From: Alphaproteobacteria bacterium
GTDB lineage: Bacteria; Pseudomonadota; Alphaproteobacteria; Sphingomonadales; Emcibacteraceae
Direction: 5' to 3'
NCBI GenBank assembly: GCA_030428615.1
Contig: JAUIDN010000001.1
Span: forward strand, 1-64,000
Length of the DNA: 64,000 nucleotides
Shown: positions 15,824 to 25,395 of the stretch, piece after piece
How the letters are laid out: every line of letters begins with the position of its first letter
Position numbering within the stretch: the stretch's first letter is position 1
Notes under the pieces: model-generated
Database searches by the model: none
Told to the model about the DNA's origin: nothing
The model's input: only the letters and a program-made list of their open reading frames with translations
Position numbers and translations under genes: made by a program

Positions 15824-18499
15824 ATGCTTGATAAAACATTCGATTTTACTAATAGAGAAAAAGAAATATACGATCACTGGGATAATAGCGGTGCGTTCAA
15901 ATGCGGTCAAAGACCGGACGCTGACCCGTTCACCATTATCCTACCGCCACCAAATGTCACTGGTAACCTTCATATTGGCCATGCGTTAAATCACACGTTG
16001 CAGGATATCCTAATTCGTTGGCACCGTATGCGTGGTCGCGACGTTCTTTGGCAACCGGGGATGGACCATGCTGGGATTGCAACTCAAATGGTCGTTGAAC
16101 GACAACTTGACGAAGGAAATATCCGCCGTCACGATCTTGGCCGAGAGGGTTTTATCAAACGCGTTTGGGAATGGAAAGAAGAAAGCGGCGGTATGATTTT
16201 CAATCAGATGCGCCGATTGGGCCAAAGCTGCGACTGGTCCCGCCAGAAATTTACCATGGATGATGGCTTCGTCCGCGCCGTGTTAAAGAAATTTGTTGAT
16301 CTTTATAATGATGATCTGATTTTCAAGGCCAAAAGACTTGTGAATTGGGACCCAAAATTCTGCACAGCGATTTCAGATCTTGAGGTTGAGCAAAAAGAAG
16401 TCAACGGGTTCTACTGGCACTTTAAATATCCCGTCGACGGGGAAGAAGGACGGTATCTTACTGTTGCAACAACCCGCCCGGAAACAATGCTTGGTGATGT
16501 CGCGGTCGCTGTTCATGCGGAAGATGACCGCTATCAGGATTTAATTGGTAAAACGCTTACGTTACCTCTTGTTGGGCGCAAATTGATTGTTATTGCCGAC
16601 GAACATGCTGATCCTGAAAAAGGATCGGGTGCTGTGAAAATTACACCCGCCCATGATTTTGACGACCACATGGTTGGCAAAAGGCATAATCTCGAAAACA
16701 TCAATATATTTGATGAACACGCGAAGCTTAATAATAATGTTCCTGAGAAATATCGCGGAATGGACAGGTTTGATGCCCGTAAAGCCATCGTCGCCGATAT
16801 GGATGCTCTCGGCTTATTGGAGAAAACAGAACCCACAGTCCATATGGTACCATACGGTGACCGTTCCGGCGTTGTCATTGAACCCTGGCTTACTGACCAA
16901 TGGTATGTGGATGCAGAAACCATGGCTAAAGCCGCTATCAAAGCAGTGGAAGATGGCGAAACAAAATTCGTACCAAAAACCTGGGAAAAAACATATTTCG
17001 AGTGGATGCGTAATATTGAACCATGGTGTGTTTCCCGTCAACTCTGGTGGGGACATCAGATTCCGGCCTGGTATGGCCCGGACGGCGAAGTATTCGTTGC
17101 CGAAACGGAAGAAGAAGCACAAAGCATGGCCGATGTGCACTACGGAACAAAACAAACAATTACCCGTGACGAAGATGTTCTGGATACCTGGTTTTCATCT
17201 GCTTTGTGGCCAAACGCTACACTAGGGTGGCCTGACGACACACCAGAACTAAAAAGATATTATAAGTCCGATGTGCTTGTTACGGCGTTTGACATTATCT
17301 TTTTCTGGGTTGCGCGCATGATGATGGATGGCCTTTATTTCATGCGGGACGAGAACGGAGAACCCGAAGTACCATTTGAAACTGTTTATGTTCATGCGCT
17401 TGTCCGTGACGAACACGGGGCAAAAATGTCAAAAAGCAAAGGCAATGTGGTTGATCCGTTAGAGCTGGCGGATAAATACGGTGCCGATGCCCTCCGATTT
17501 ACGTTGGCCGCGATGGAAGCACAGGGCAGGGACATCAAAATGTCCGACAAGCGGGTCGAAGGATACCGGAATTTCGGCACTAAATTATGGAACGCCGCAA
17601 AATTCTGCGAAATGAACGATTGTTTCTCCGCTACGCGCGATTTTGACCCAACGGGAGCATCTCAGACCGTTAATAAATGGATTATTGGTGAGGCAGAAAA
17701 AGCGGCCCATAAAGTTACGCAATCATTGCAAGCGTTCAGGTACAATGACGCTGCAGCAGCCGTGTATCAATTTACATGGGGTACCTTCTGTGACTGGTAT
17801 ATTGAGCTTATAAAGCCTCAGTTTTTCGACGAAACCGGCACCGAAAAAGACGAAACCCGCAAAGTGGCCGCCTGGACCATGGACCAAATCCTAAAGATGC
17901 TCCACCCGTTTATGCCATTTATCACAGAAGAACTCTGGCAAAAGCTGTCAGATAATCGTGAAACTGACCTCATTCTTGCCCCGTGGCCGGAATATAACAA
18001 AGAGCACGTCGATGAAGATGCCGCTGATGAAATGAACTGGCTTATTCAGCTTATATCAGACGTTCGAACAGCGCGAGCGGAAATGAATGTTCCCGCAGGC
18101 GCAAAGATAGATATGTTGGTGAGCGGCGCCGGGACACAAACCATAGACGCAATAACAGCCCAGAAGGATGTTTTAAAACGCCTTGCGCGCCTCGAAAATA
18201 TTGATACACTTGAAGGACAGGAGCCGACGGGTGCTATTTCGGTGGTGGTTGGTGAAGCAACCTATTACCTGCCACTCGCGGGCGTTATTGACGTGGATGC
18301 AGAAAAAGCGAGGCTCACAAAATCACTTGAAAAGCTTGAGAAGGAAATTAAATCTGTATCAGGGCGATTGAGTAATGAAAATTTTGTAGCAAAAGCCCCA
18401 CCACATGTAATTAAAGAAAATAAAAAAGGTTTGGAAGAGGCGCAGATCAAAGCCGACAAAATCAAACAAGCTTTGGAGCGCTTAGCCTCAATGAATTAA
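15824..18499 (+). CDS. valS: Valyl-tRNA synthetase
   Basis: An 891-residue class I aminoacyl-tRNA synthetase that charges tRNA-Val in the cytoplasm. The ATP-binding HIGH motif is at residues 50-53 (PPPNVTGNLHIGHAL) and KMSKS is at 534-538. The editing (CP1) domain with TTRPETMLGDVAVAVH lies between them. An anticodon-binding domain follows, and the C-terminal coiled-coil typical of ValRS (KARLTKSLEKLEKEIKSV) is present. Complete and of usual length. It has an unusually short, hairpin-rich gap to popZ upstream. The DUF3108 gene starts 13 nt after its stop, so these two are probably co-transcribed. Confidence 0.98.
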   Translation: MLDKTFDFTNREKEIYDHWDNSGAFKCGQRPDADPFTIILPPPNVTGNLHIGHALNHTLQDILIRWHRMRGRDVLWQPGMDHAGIATQMVVERQLDEGNIRRHDLGREGFIKRVWEWKEESGGMIFNQMRRLGQSCDWSRQKFTMDDGFVRAVLKKFVDLYNDDLIFKAKRLVNWDPKFCTAISDLEVEQKEVNGFYWHFKYPVDGEEGRYLTVATTRPETMLGDVAVAVHAEDDRYQDLIGKTLTLPLVGRKLIVIADEHADPEKGSGAVKITPAHDFDDHMVGKRHNLENINIFDEHAKLNNNVPEKYRGMDRFDARKAIVADMDALGLLEKTEPTVHMVPYGDRSGVVIEPWLTDQWYVDAETMAKAAIKAVEDGETKFVPKTWEKTYFEWMRNIEPWCVSRQLWWGHQIPAWYGPDGEVFVAETEEEAQSMADVHYGTKQTITRDEDVLDTWFSSALWPNATLGWPDDTPELKRYYKSDVLVTAFDIIFFWVARMMMDGLYFMRDENGEPEVPFETVYVHALVRDEHGAKMSKSKGNVVDPLELADKYGADALRFTLAAMEAQGRDIKMSDKRVEGYRNFGTKLWNAAKFCEMNDCFSATRDFDPTGASQTVNKWIIGEAEKAAHKVTQSLQAFRYNDAAAAVYQFTWGTFCDWYIELIKPQFFDETGTEKDETRKVAAWTMDQILKMLHPFMPFITEELWQKLSDNRETDLILAPWPEYNKEHVDEDAADEMNWLIQLISDVRTARAEMNVPAGAKIDMLVSGAGTQTIDAITAQKDVLKRLARLENIDTLEGQEPTGAISVVVGEATYYLPLAGVIDVDAEKARLTKSLEKLEKEIKSVSGRLSNENFVAKAPPHVIKENKKGLEEAQIKADKIKQALERLASMN

Positions 18500-18512
18500 A
18501 ACAAGGGTCAGG

Positions 18513-19379
18513 ATGAATATTTTTATCAGAGCAGCATTTATCTTTGGTTTGTGCTTTTCTATTGCAAATGCGCAAAATATACCGTCCCAGAAAATAAACC
18601 TCAAATATAAGGCCTATTGGGGTGGTTTTGTCGTCGCTGAAATCGAAAGCGAAACTACCCTTGATCATTCATCCTATAAAATTAAAGCAAATTATAGTGT
18701 GAAGGGTATCGCTTCCATAATCGGAAAAATGGAAAACAGCACGATGGCACGCGGGATTATGCACCGAACCGGTGAATATCGTCCTGAATATTACGAAAGC
18801 CGAGGCAATTTCGGTAAATTCAATTATGTGAACCAGGTTACGTTTAACCCCGACAATCTAATGGTAACCGATCACGTGCAGGATCTTGAACTACGCGAAA
18901 AAACCGAATATATTCCTGTATCTAAACTTGATCGGCATGGCATTGATCCCATGACCCTGTATCTTAATATGATCGTTAACAGAAACTTCGAGCGCGATTA
19001 TAAAAATGAGTTCAGAAGAAGGCAATTCGGCGGGATTTTCGTTTCACGACAAAGCTTTATTTGTGACGAAAAAGATGACCTTGATAAAACCGGGCGCTCC
19101 GTCTTTAAGGGAGAAACGGTTGTGTGCAAGATTGATGGCGAACTTCTCGCGGGCGGTATCCGAAGCACCGACCCCAAGAAAAAACGCCGACGTGGTCGCG
19201 AAGATGACGATCAGGATAGCCGTCTCTGGTTTGGGAAAATGGATGGTTTTGGAGGCATGCTTCCGGTTTATACAGAATTTCCAATTGGCTGGGGAAAGGT
19301 CCGCATTTATCTGTCAGAATTTAACATCGAAGACGTTACAACACCTGTAATTACAGCGACTAACCAAAATGTAGATTGA
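18513..19379 (+). CDS. DUF3108 family exported protein
   Basis: A 288-residue protein with a signal peptide (MNIFIRAAFIFGLCFSIANA-Q), so periplasmic or outer-membrane associated. The DUF3108 pattern is seen in LKYKAYWGGFVVAEIESET near the N-terminus, DPMTLYLNMI in the middle, and a C-terminal LPVYTEFPIGWGKVRIYL. A basic insert (DPKKKRRRGREDDDQD, about residues 224-239) is lineage-specific. Function of the family is not established. A ribosome site AAGGG precedes ATG 18513. Probably co-transcribed with valS. Confidence 0.88.
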   Translation: MNIFIRAAFIFGLCFSIANAQNIPSQKINLKYKAYWGGFVVAEIESETTLDHSSYKIKANYSVKGIASIIGKMENSTMARGIMHRTGEYRPEYYESRGNFGKFNYVNQVTFNPDNLMVTDHVQDLELREKTEYIPVSKLDRHGIDPMTLYLNMIVNRNFERDYKNEFRRRQFGGIFVSRQSFICDEKDDLDKTGRSVFKGETVVCKIDGELLAGGIRSTDPKKKRRRGREDDDQDSRLWFGKMDGFGGMLPVYTEFPIGWGKVRIYLSEFNIEDVTTPVITATNQNVD

Positions 19380-19499
19380 TATTCGATCGCCAAGGGCATA
19401 AAGATATAATCTCAAAATTCCGCTCTTTTTTGATAAGGATCAAACATTTATGATCCACTATTGCGTAATATGGCTGTAAATTAAAATGAAGGAGATAAA

Positions 19500-19742
19500 A
19501 TGAGCCACACACCACATGAACTCCGGGATGATTTTCCGGAATACGCCGACAAAATCCACGAGTTAAAAATGAATAATAATCACTTTTCTAAATTGGCAGC
19601 GGAATATCATGACGCTAACAGAGAAATACACCGTATTGAAGTTGGCGAAGAACATGTGTCACAATTTGTAGAAGAAGATCTACGCAAAAAAAGAATGGCA
19701 CTCAAAGACGAAATCTACAATTTGCTGAAAGAAGCCGAATAG
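19500..19742 (+). CDS. YdcH-like DUF465 small protein
   Basis: An 80-residue, highly charged, helical protein of the DUF465/YdcH family. Family features are FPEYADKIHELKMNNNHFSKLAAEYHDANREIHRIE and the end LKKRRMALKDEIY-like segment (here LRKKRMALKDEIYNLLKE). Likely a short coiled-coil; function unknown. ATG 19500 has an excellent ribosome site (AAGGAG). Followed by a long hairpin terminator. Confidence 0.9.
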   Translation: MSHTPHELRDDFPEYADKIHELKMNNNHFSKLAAEYHDANREIHRIEVGEEHVSQFVEEDLRKKRMALKDEIYNLLKEAE

Positions 19743-19761
19743 ATTAATTTTATTCATAATA

Positions 19762-19828
19762 ACTGCATCTTTCATTGATTTAAGGATCAAAACTCGGCAT
19801 AACGCATCAATGAAATGCAGTCTTTTTG
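19762..19828 (+). terminator. Long-stem terminator
   Basis: ACTGCAT-CT-TTCATTGAT (19762-19779) pairs with ATCAATGAAATGCAGT (19806-19821) apart from a 2-nt bulge, across a 26-nt loop, and is followed by CTTTTTG. It separates the YdcH-like gene from the carbohydrate locus. Confidence 0.7.
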
Positions 19829-19845
19829 AATAAGGAATAAGACGG

Positions 19846-20859
19846 ATGACGATCAAGGTTTGTGCTTTAGGCGATTTTTTCCTTGCACCAGAGCTTTTCC
19901 CTGAAAGACTTAAAAAATTTTGCGGAGATAATATCGAACTCTCTGTACATAAAATGCCGCCAGCACCAATGATTTCAGGTGAACATGGGGACGCCATTCG
20001 CGAATATTCCGGCGATGAAGATCAGGTTATTGAATGGGCACGTGGAGCTGATGCTTTGCTGGTCCATATCGCCCCGATCAGCCGACGTGTGATCGACGCA
20101 TTACCGAACTTGAAATTTATTGGCGTTGGCCGCGGCGGTCCGGTTAATGTCGACCAAGAAGCGATTAAAGAACGAAATATCGCCCTTGCCAATGCCCCGG
20201 GACGTAACGCCGGGGCTGTAGCTGAATTCACCGTTGGCGCGATCATCAGTGCAAGCCGGGAGATGACAACAGGAACACTGGAAATGCGCGCCAATGAGTG
20301 GTCCAGAGTCCACTATCATTATGAAAATACAGGGCTTGAGCTTTCGGAAATGACTGTTGGCTTAATTGGATATGCCCATATCGGACGGATTGTTGCGCGT
20401 CTTTTAAGCGCTTTTTCAACTAACGTAATCTTCTATGATCCATATCAGGAAGAAAGTGAAGAAGACAGAAAACTCGGTATTCAGAAAGTTGATCTTGATG
20501 AGCTCTGCAAAAAAAGTGATACCATTTCTTTGCATACACGCCTGACTGATGAAACTGCCAATATGTGTAACGATGATTTTTTTACAAAAGTAAAACCCGG
20601 ATGTTTATTCATCAATACCGCCCGCGGTGAACTTGTTGATCAGGAAGCTTTACTCGCCCACCTGAATTCCGGCTCCGTCGGTGGAGCATTTCTGGATACA
20701 TTTAATCCCGAACCTCCGGCAAGCGATGATCCGTTGATCCATCACCCAAATGTCTTTACGACCCCTCATATTGCCGGTGCGTCAAAAACATCTGCTCACA
20801 ACGCCGTGAATGTTGTTTCGCGGGCCTTAGCCGAATGGATAAGCCAAAACAAAAAATAA
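19846..20859 (+). CDS. D-isomer-specific 2-hydroxyacid dehydrogenase
   Basis: A 337-residue NAD(P)-dependent dehydrogenase. The cofactor domain spans about residues 110-300, with GLIGYAHIG at 172-180 where GxGxxG is usual; the second glycine is alanine here. Catalytic Arg, Glu and His are seen in NTARGELVD, FNPEPP and TPHIAGAS. It is first in a plus-strand set with a class II aldolase (14-nt gap) and an aldo/keto reductase (18-nt gap), opposite an FGGY kinase. A role in oxidising a sugar acid or polyol derivative is inferred; the exact substrate is unknown. Confidence 0.9.
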   Translation: MTIKVCALGDFFLAPELFPERLKKFCGDNIELSVHKMPPAPMISGEHGDAIREYSGDEDQVIEWARGADALLVHIAPISRRVIDALPNLKFIGVGRGGPVNVDQEAIKERNIALANAPGRNAGAVAEFTVGAIISASREMTTGTLEMRANEWSRVHYHYENTGLELSEMTVGLIGYAHIGRIVARLLSAFSTNVIFYDPYQEESEEDRKLGIQKVDLDELCKKSDTISLHTRLTDETANMCNDDFFTKVKPGCLFINTARGELVDQEALLAHLNSGSVGGAFLDTFNPEPPASDDPLIHHPNVFTTPHIAGASKTSAHNAVNVVSRALAEWISQNKK

Positions 20860-20873
20860 TATTGGAATAAAGA

Positions 20874-21545
20874 ATGATAAAAAAAGATAGTACCGAACTT
20901 CGACAGTCAATAATTGATGCCTGCCTTTGGATGAATAGTTCAGGTCTTAATCAGGGCACTTCCGGAAACATCAGTATTCGCACTGAAAATGGAATATTGA
21001 TCACCCCGAGCAGCTTACCCTATGAAGAAACAACCCCTGAAGATATCATGCTGCTTCCCGGTGATGGATTATCCGGGGAAGCCATCGGAAAACATCGCCC
21101 GTCATCCGAATGGAAATTTCACGCAGATATATATAAGGAACGCAGTGACATCCATTCAGTTGTTCATACACATTCCATCTACGCGACTGCGCTTTCTATG
21201 TTGCGCCGTGACATTCCGAGCGTCCATTATATGATCGGTGTTTTTGGCGGCGACAGCATCCGCTGCGCAGATTACGCTCATTACGGTAGCGCAGAACTTT
21301 CAGAAAATGCCCTTATTGCCTTGAAAGACAGAACAGGGTGTTTACTTGGTACTCACGGTATGATCGCGTGCGGCGCAGATTTAAAACAGGCGTTATGGCG
21401 GGCAGGGGAACTTGAGGCCCTGTGTCAGCAATATCATCTGGCTTGTCAGCTTGGAGAGCCCCGTGTTCTGACAGCGCAGCAAATGGTTGAAGTGCGTGAC
21501 CGCATGAAAACTGGATATGGCGTCTGGCCGGACAGAAAAAAATAA
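20874..21545 (+). CDS. Class II aldolase (L-fuculose/ribulose phosphate aldolase type)
   Basis: A 223-residue zinc aldolase/epimerase of the FucA/AraD family. Active-site residues by motif are GTSGNIS (phosphate binding), E79 in SSEWKFH, zinc ligands H98 and H100 in VHTHS, and H161 in LGTHGM. The family cleaves ketose 1-phosphates to dihydroxyacetone phosphate and an aldehyde, or decarboxylates four-carbon acids. With an FGGY kinase and reductases nearby, kinase-then-aldolase breakdown of a sugar or polyol is likely. Middle gene of the plus-strand set. Confidence 0.92.
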   Translation: MIKKDSTELRQSIIDACLWMNSSGLNQGTSGNISIRTENGILITPSSLPYEETTPEDIMLLPGDGLSGEAIGKHRPSSEWKFHADIYKERSDIHSVVHTHSIYATALSMLRRDIPSVHYMIGVFGGDSIRCADYAHYGSAELSENALIALKDRTGCLLGTHGMIACGADLKQALWRAGELEALCQQYHLACQLGEPRVLTAQQMVEVRDRMKTGYGVWPDRKK

Positions 21546-21563
21546 TAAATGTGAGCGTATGTC

Positions 21564-22547
21564 ATGAAAGTAAAAGAAACAATCCAAGTCGGAAAATCAC
21601 AGATGCCAACGATCGGCATGGGATTATGGAAGCTTGAAAAAGAATTGGCAGCAAAAGCCGTTCGTGACGCCATTGAAATGGGTTACCGGCATCTGGACAG
21701 CGCAACAGATTATGCCAACGAAGCAGAAGTGGGGGAAGGGATCAGCCAGGCCCTTAAAGAAGGGCTATGCACCCGTGAGGAGCTTTGGGTCACATCCAAG
21801 CTCTGGAATACTGATCACCGGGCAGAACATGTCCGTCCCGCACTTGAAAGAACTTTACGTGATTTGCAAGTGGACTACCTCGACCTTTATCTTATCCACT
21901 TTCCAATTGCCTTAAAACATGTTCCACACGACAGATTTTACCCGGCTGACTGGATATACGACCCAGATTCGGAAAGCCCGAAAATGGAACTTGATACTGT
22001 TCCGATATCTGAAACCTGGAGAGCGATGGAAGAATTGGTTGAAGCAGGCCTCGTGCGTCATATCGGTGTTTGCAATTTCCCGACGGCACTGATCCATGAC
22101 CTTCTTACATATGCGAAAATTCCGCTGTCGGTCCTTCAGGTGGAAATGCATCCCTATTTAACACAGGAAAGACTATTACGCCTTTGCCGTGAACGCGACA
22201 TAACCGTTACAGCATTTTCACCGCTTGGTGCGCTTTCTTATGTGCCTCTTAACATGGCGAAAGCCGCTGACACTGTGCTTCAGGAACCTGTTGTATTGGC
22301 AGCCGCGGAACGACTTGGCAAAACACCTGCACAAGTGGTCCTTCGTTGGGGTATTCAACGTCATGTGGCTATTATTCCCAAGTCCTCAAACCCGAAAAGA
22401 CAGCGCGAAAATCTACAGCTTTTTGATTTCGCCTTAAGTGATCAGGAAATGGCTGACATTAGCGCGCTTAACCGTAATCAACGCTTTAACGATCCCGGTG
22501 AATTCTGCGAAAGGGTTTTTAATACTTTTCATCCGATTTATGATTAA
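21564..22547 (+). CDS. Aldo/keto reductase (polyol/aldose type)
   Basis: A 327-residue reductase of the AKR2-like group. The start resembles aldose and xylose reductases (IQVGKSQMPTIGMGLWKL). The catalytic tetrad is D and Y in HLDSATDYANE, K in WVTSKLWN, and H in LYLIHFPIAL. The NADP-binding segment IPKSSNPKRQREN is near the C-terminus, and RFNDPGEF is close to the xylose reductase ending. In this locus it probably interconverts a polyol and its aldose or ketose. Last gene of the plus-strand arm, with its stop facing that of the kinase gene 22 nt away. Confidence 0.93.
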   Translation: MKVKETIQVGKSQMPTIGMGLWKLEKELAAKAVRDAIEMGYRHLDSATDYANEAEVGEGISQALKEGLCTREELWVTSKLWNTDHRAEHVRPALERTLRDLQVDYLDLYLIHFPIALKHVPHDRFYPADWIYDPDSESPKMELDTVPISETWRAMEELVEAGLVRHIGVCNFPTALIHDLLTYAKIPLSVLQVEMHPYLTQERLLRLCRERDITVTAFSPLGALSYVPLNMAKAADTVLQEPVVLAAAERLGKTPAQVVLRWGIQRHVAIIPKSSNPKRQRENLQLFDFALSDQEMADISALNRNQRFNDPGEFCERVFNTFHPIYD

Positions 22548-22569
22548 AGGATAAACAGTTCTTTCTGGT

Positions 22570-24045
22570 TTATGAATTCCAGACCGGTATCATTTGATTC
22601 TTAATGTGATCATATTTTTTAAAAATTTCATTATATATCGCCACCTGATCCGCAACCGGATCAATACGGGTAGGGGCCACCATACTGTTGATGGCAGTTT
22701 CGATATCCGGGAAAATTCCGACTGCCGTACCCGCCATTAACGCTGACCCGCGAGCACACATTTCGACTTCCTTGGAAATAAATATGGGAAGACCTGTACA
22801 ATTCGCGATCAGGTTCCGCCAAAAGGGGCTGCGCGCCCCTCCGCCGGCAAGAAAAAGCCGTTTTGGGTTTTGGCCCTTCAAACAGTCTTTTATTGAAAAT
22901 GCCACCCCTTCATATACGGCTCTTGTCATGGTGAGAGGATCGGAAGTTCCATCAATCCCGCTAAATTGCGCACGTGCGCCCGGGGAATAAAATGGTGCCC
23001 TTTCGCCTGACGCGGATATATACGGATGATATATCAATCCATTACAACCAGCCGGTATTGTTTCCAAGTCCGCTTCAACATCAATAAAATCTCGATCCTT
23101 GTGAAAAAGATTATAGATCCAGTTTAGATTCGGTGTCGCCGCCATGGTCGCGGATACCGTGATAATTTGCGAGGGCACAACATGAACTTCCGTACCGGAG
23201 CACGCATTTACATCCGGTCGAAAAACATCAGATACAACCACCGTACCACCTGTTGTTCCCAGAATTACACAAGCATCACCATCCTTAATTGCTCCGCATC
23301 CCGCGGCAGTTGCTGCCACGTCAAAAGCTCCCGCAGCGACAGGGGTTCCCTGCGTCAGACCCGTAATTTCAGCGGCTTTCTTCGTAACGACCCCCGCGTG
23401 CTCTGCCGGCATAAATGATTGAGGTAATAAAGAAATCTTGTTGCCAATCCCGAGGAGCTCAAATAATTCGGTCGTTGGCTCACGCCGATTAATGTCAAGC
23501 AGTGATGTGGATGTGTCAGTCACATCCGTGCTGACAGTCCCCGTTAGTTTGAATCTAATCCAGTCCTTGCAAAATAATAGCTTTTTGGCTTTTTCAAATT
23601 TTTCCGGCTCATGGTCCCGTAACCAGCACAGCAGGACACTTGTCGCTCCTGGAAAAAGACTTGATCCGGTGATGCGCCGGATCGTCTTAATCATGTCCGG
23701 CTTTTTTTTCAACGTTTCAACTAATTCACCCGCTCTATTGTCATTCCATAAAATTGCGGGACCAACAGGCATCCCGGATCCATCAATCAGCCAAAGACCT
23801 TCTCCCTGTCCGGAAACAGCAATCGCCTTTACGTTTGACCCGCTTCCGGCCTGATTGACGACATCTTTAATGGTCTGACTGACATCGTCCCATAGGTCAT
23901 TCATATCAATTTCCGAACGATTCCCGACGTTTTTCACATGGGTTTCCCGCCACGCTGAAAAAAGCTCACGCCCGTTAAAGTCAAACAATACCGACTTAAC
24001 GCGGGAGGTACCAACATCAACGCCGAGTAGGAATTCTCCCGTCAT
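22570..24045 (-). CDS. FGGY-family carbohydrate kinase
   Basis: A 491-residue sugar or polyol kinase of the actin-like ATPase superfamily. The N-terminal ATP/phosphate motif is LLGVDVGTSRVKSVLFD. AIAVSGQGEGLWLID is like erythritol and L-xylulose kinases. The conserved nucleophile region AAGAFDVAATAAGCGA and the C-terminal FGGY signature region FLAGGGARSPFWRNLIANCTG are present. The start codon directly abuts the stop of the antiporter gene (TAA-ATG), so the two are an operon. A tetritol, pentitol or ketopentose is the likely substrate class; specificity cannot be read from sequence. Confidence 0.92.
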   Translation of the reverse strand: MTGEFLLGVDVGTSRVKSVLFDFNGRELFSAWRETHVKNVGNRSEIDMNDLWDDVSQTIKDVVNQAGSGSNVKAIAVSGQGEGLWLIDGSGMPVGPAILWNDNRAGELVETLKKKPDMIKTIRRITGSSLFPGATSVLLCWLRDHEPEKFEKAKKLLFCKDWIRFKLTGTVSTDVTDTSTSLLDINRREPTTELFELLGIGNKISLLPQSFMPAEHAGVVTKKAAEITGLTQGTPVAAGAFDVAATAAGCGAIKDGDACVILGTTGGTVVVSDVFRPDVNACSGTEVHVVPSQIITVSATMAATPNLNWIYNLFHKDRDFIDVEADLETIPAGCNGLIYHPYISASGERAPFYSPGARAQFSGIDGTSDPLTMTRAVYEGVAFSIKDCLKGQNPKRLFLAGGGARSPFWRNLIANCTGLPIFISKEVEMCARGSALMAGTAVGIFPDIETAINSMVAPTRIDPVADQVAIYNEIFKKYDHIKNQMIPVWNS

Positions 24046-25395
24046 TTATATCTCATTCTCTTGAACGGCTAGCACCGGGTTTCCATATTCATCCAAAGCC
24101 ACTCCTTTGAACTTTGGCAGACCTGTTGCAATGGCCAAAATACCAAAAATTATAATCAGCATCGGATACCAGCAATATGGTGATATTTCGAGCGGCGAAA
24201 GGCCCGCAAGGGCCCCCGCCGTTAACAGCTGACCGCCATAAGGAACCAACCCCTGAAACCCGCATGAAAATATGTCTAGCAATCCAGCCGTACGCCGTGG
24301 GTCAATCTGAAACTGTTCATTAAGATCTTTGGCAATGGGGCCAGCGGAAACAATAGCGATAGTGTTGTTTGCTGTCGCCAAATCAAGAAAGCTGACGAGG
24401 GTCGCAATACTGAATTCAGCACCTTTTCTTGTTTTTATATTCTTTGTGATATTGGCCATTAGCCAATCAACGCCACCATACGCTTTCATCAATGCAACAA
24501 TCCCCCCAATCACGAGGGCAATAACCGCCAGATCTTCCATCCATCCCATACCGGTCTGAATGCTTTGTAACATACCAAGGATATTGAACGCATCCGTTGA
24601 AAGCCCGACGACACAGGCCGTGCTGATGCCGATCCCTAGAACTGTAATCACATTCAAGCCAAACAATGCCGATATGATAATGAGAAAATAAGGAAGGATA
24701 AGCCAGAAATTGTAACCGCCAAGTTCAATGCTCGCCCCTTTATCAAATTTTACAAACATTAGCGCGATAAATGTAAACAGGGCCGCGGGCAGTGCAATAA
24801 TGAAGTTGGCTTTGAATTTATCCTTTAATCTTACACCTTGTGTGCGTGTCGCCGCGATCGTTGTATCTGATATAAAGGAAAGATTATCACCAAACATCGC
24901 ACCGCCAATAACGATCCCAATAGCGAGCGGTATTGGAATACCTATCTTTTCAGCCAAGCCAATTCCGATCGGTACAATGGCCGTAATTGTCCCCATTGAT
25001 GTACCCATTGCAAAAGAAATAAAACAGGAAATTATAAACAGTCCCGGTAAAAGAAGGCTCGTCGGTACAAACAACAGCGCCCAATTGACCGTGGCATCGC
25101 GGGCCCCAATATCAATAGTAAGTGAATAAAAAGCCCCTGCCATGAGAAATATTACAACCAGGAGAATGATTGTTCTTTCGCCGCCACCCTTACAGAAAAT
25201 GTCCACTTTCCTGCCAATGGATAATTTCCGGTCTTTCGGGTTAAGAATGAGCGCATAACCGGCCGTGATCATGAACGCCACTAGTATAGGCATCGCCGCA
25301 AAATCACGTGCTAATGCCCCGGAAATAACAACGAGCAAAACAAATAATAATATCGGTGTTAAACCCAGAAAACTCCCCCGCCTGTCATCGCACAT
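24046..25395 (-). CDS. NhaC-family Na+/H+ antiporter-type transporter
   Basis: A 449-residue inner membrane protein with about 11-12 hydrophobic segments and family motifs SFAMGTSMGTITAIVPIGIG and GGAMFGDNLSFISDTTIAATRTQG. The family is annotated as Na+/H+ antiporters but includes organic substrate exchangers such as malate/lactate antiporters. Because it is translationally abutted to the FGGY kinase, it may import or exchange the carbohydrate or its product rather than only sodium; this is inference. Its promoter must lie in the 405-bp gap upstream. Confidence 0.88.
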   Translation of the reverse strand: MCDDRRGSFLGLTPILLFVLLVVISGALARDFAAMPILVAFMITAGYALILNPKDRKLSIGRKVDIFCKGGGERTIILLVVIFLMAGAFYSLTIDIGARDATVNWALLFVPTSLLLPGLFIISCFISFAMGTSMGTITAIVPIGIGLAEKIGIPIPLAIGIVIGGAMFGDNLSFISDTTIAATRTQGVRLKDKFKANFIIALPAALFTFIALMFVKFDKGASIELGGYNFWLILPYFLIIISALFGLNVITVLGIGISTACVVGLSTDAFNILGMLQSIQTGMGWMEDLAVIALVIGGIVALMKAYGGVDWLMANITKNIKTRKGAEFSIATLVSFLDLATANNTIAIVSAGPIAKDLNEQFQIDPRRTAGLLDIFSCGFQGLVPYGGQLLTAGALAGLSPLEISPYCWYPMLIIIFGILAIATGLPKFKGVALDEYGNPVLAVQENEI

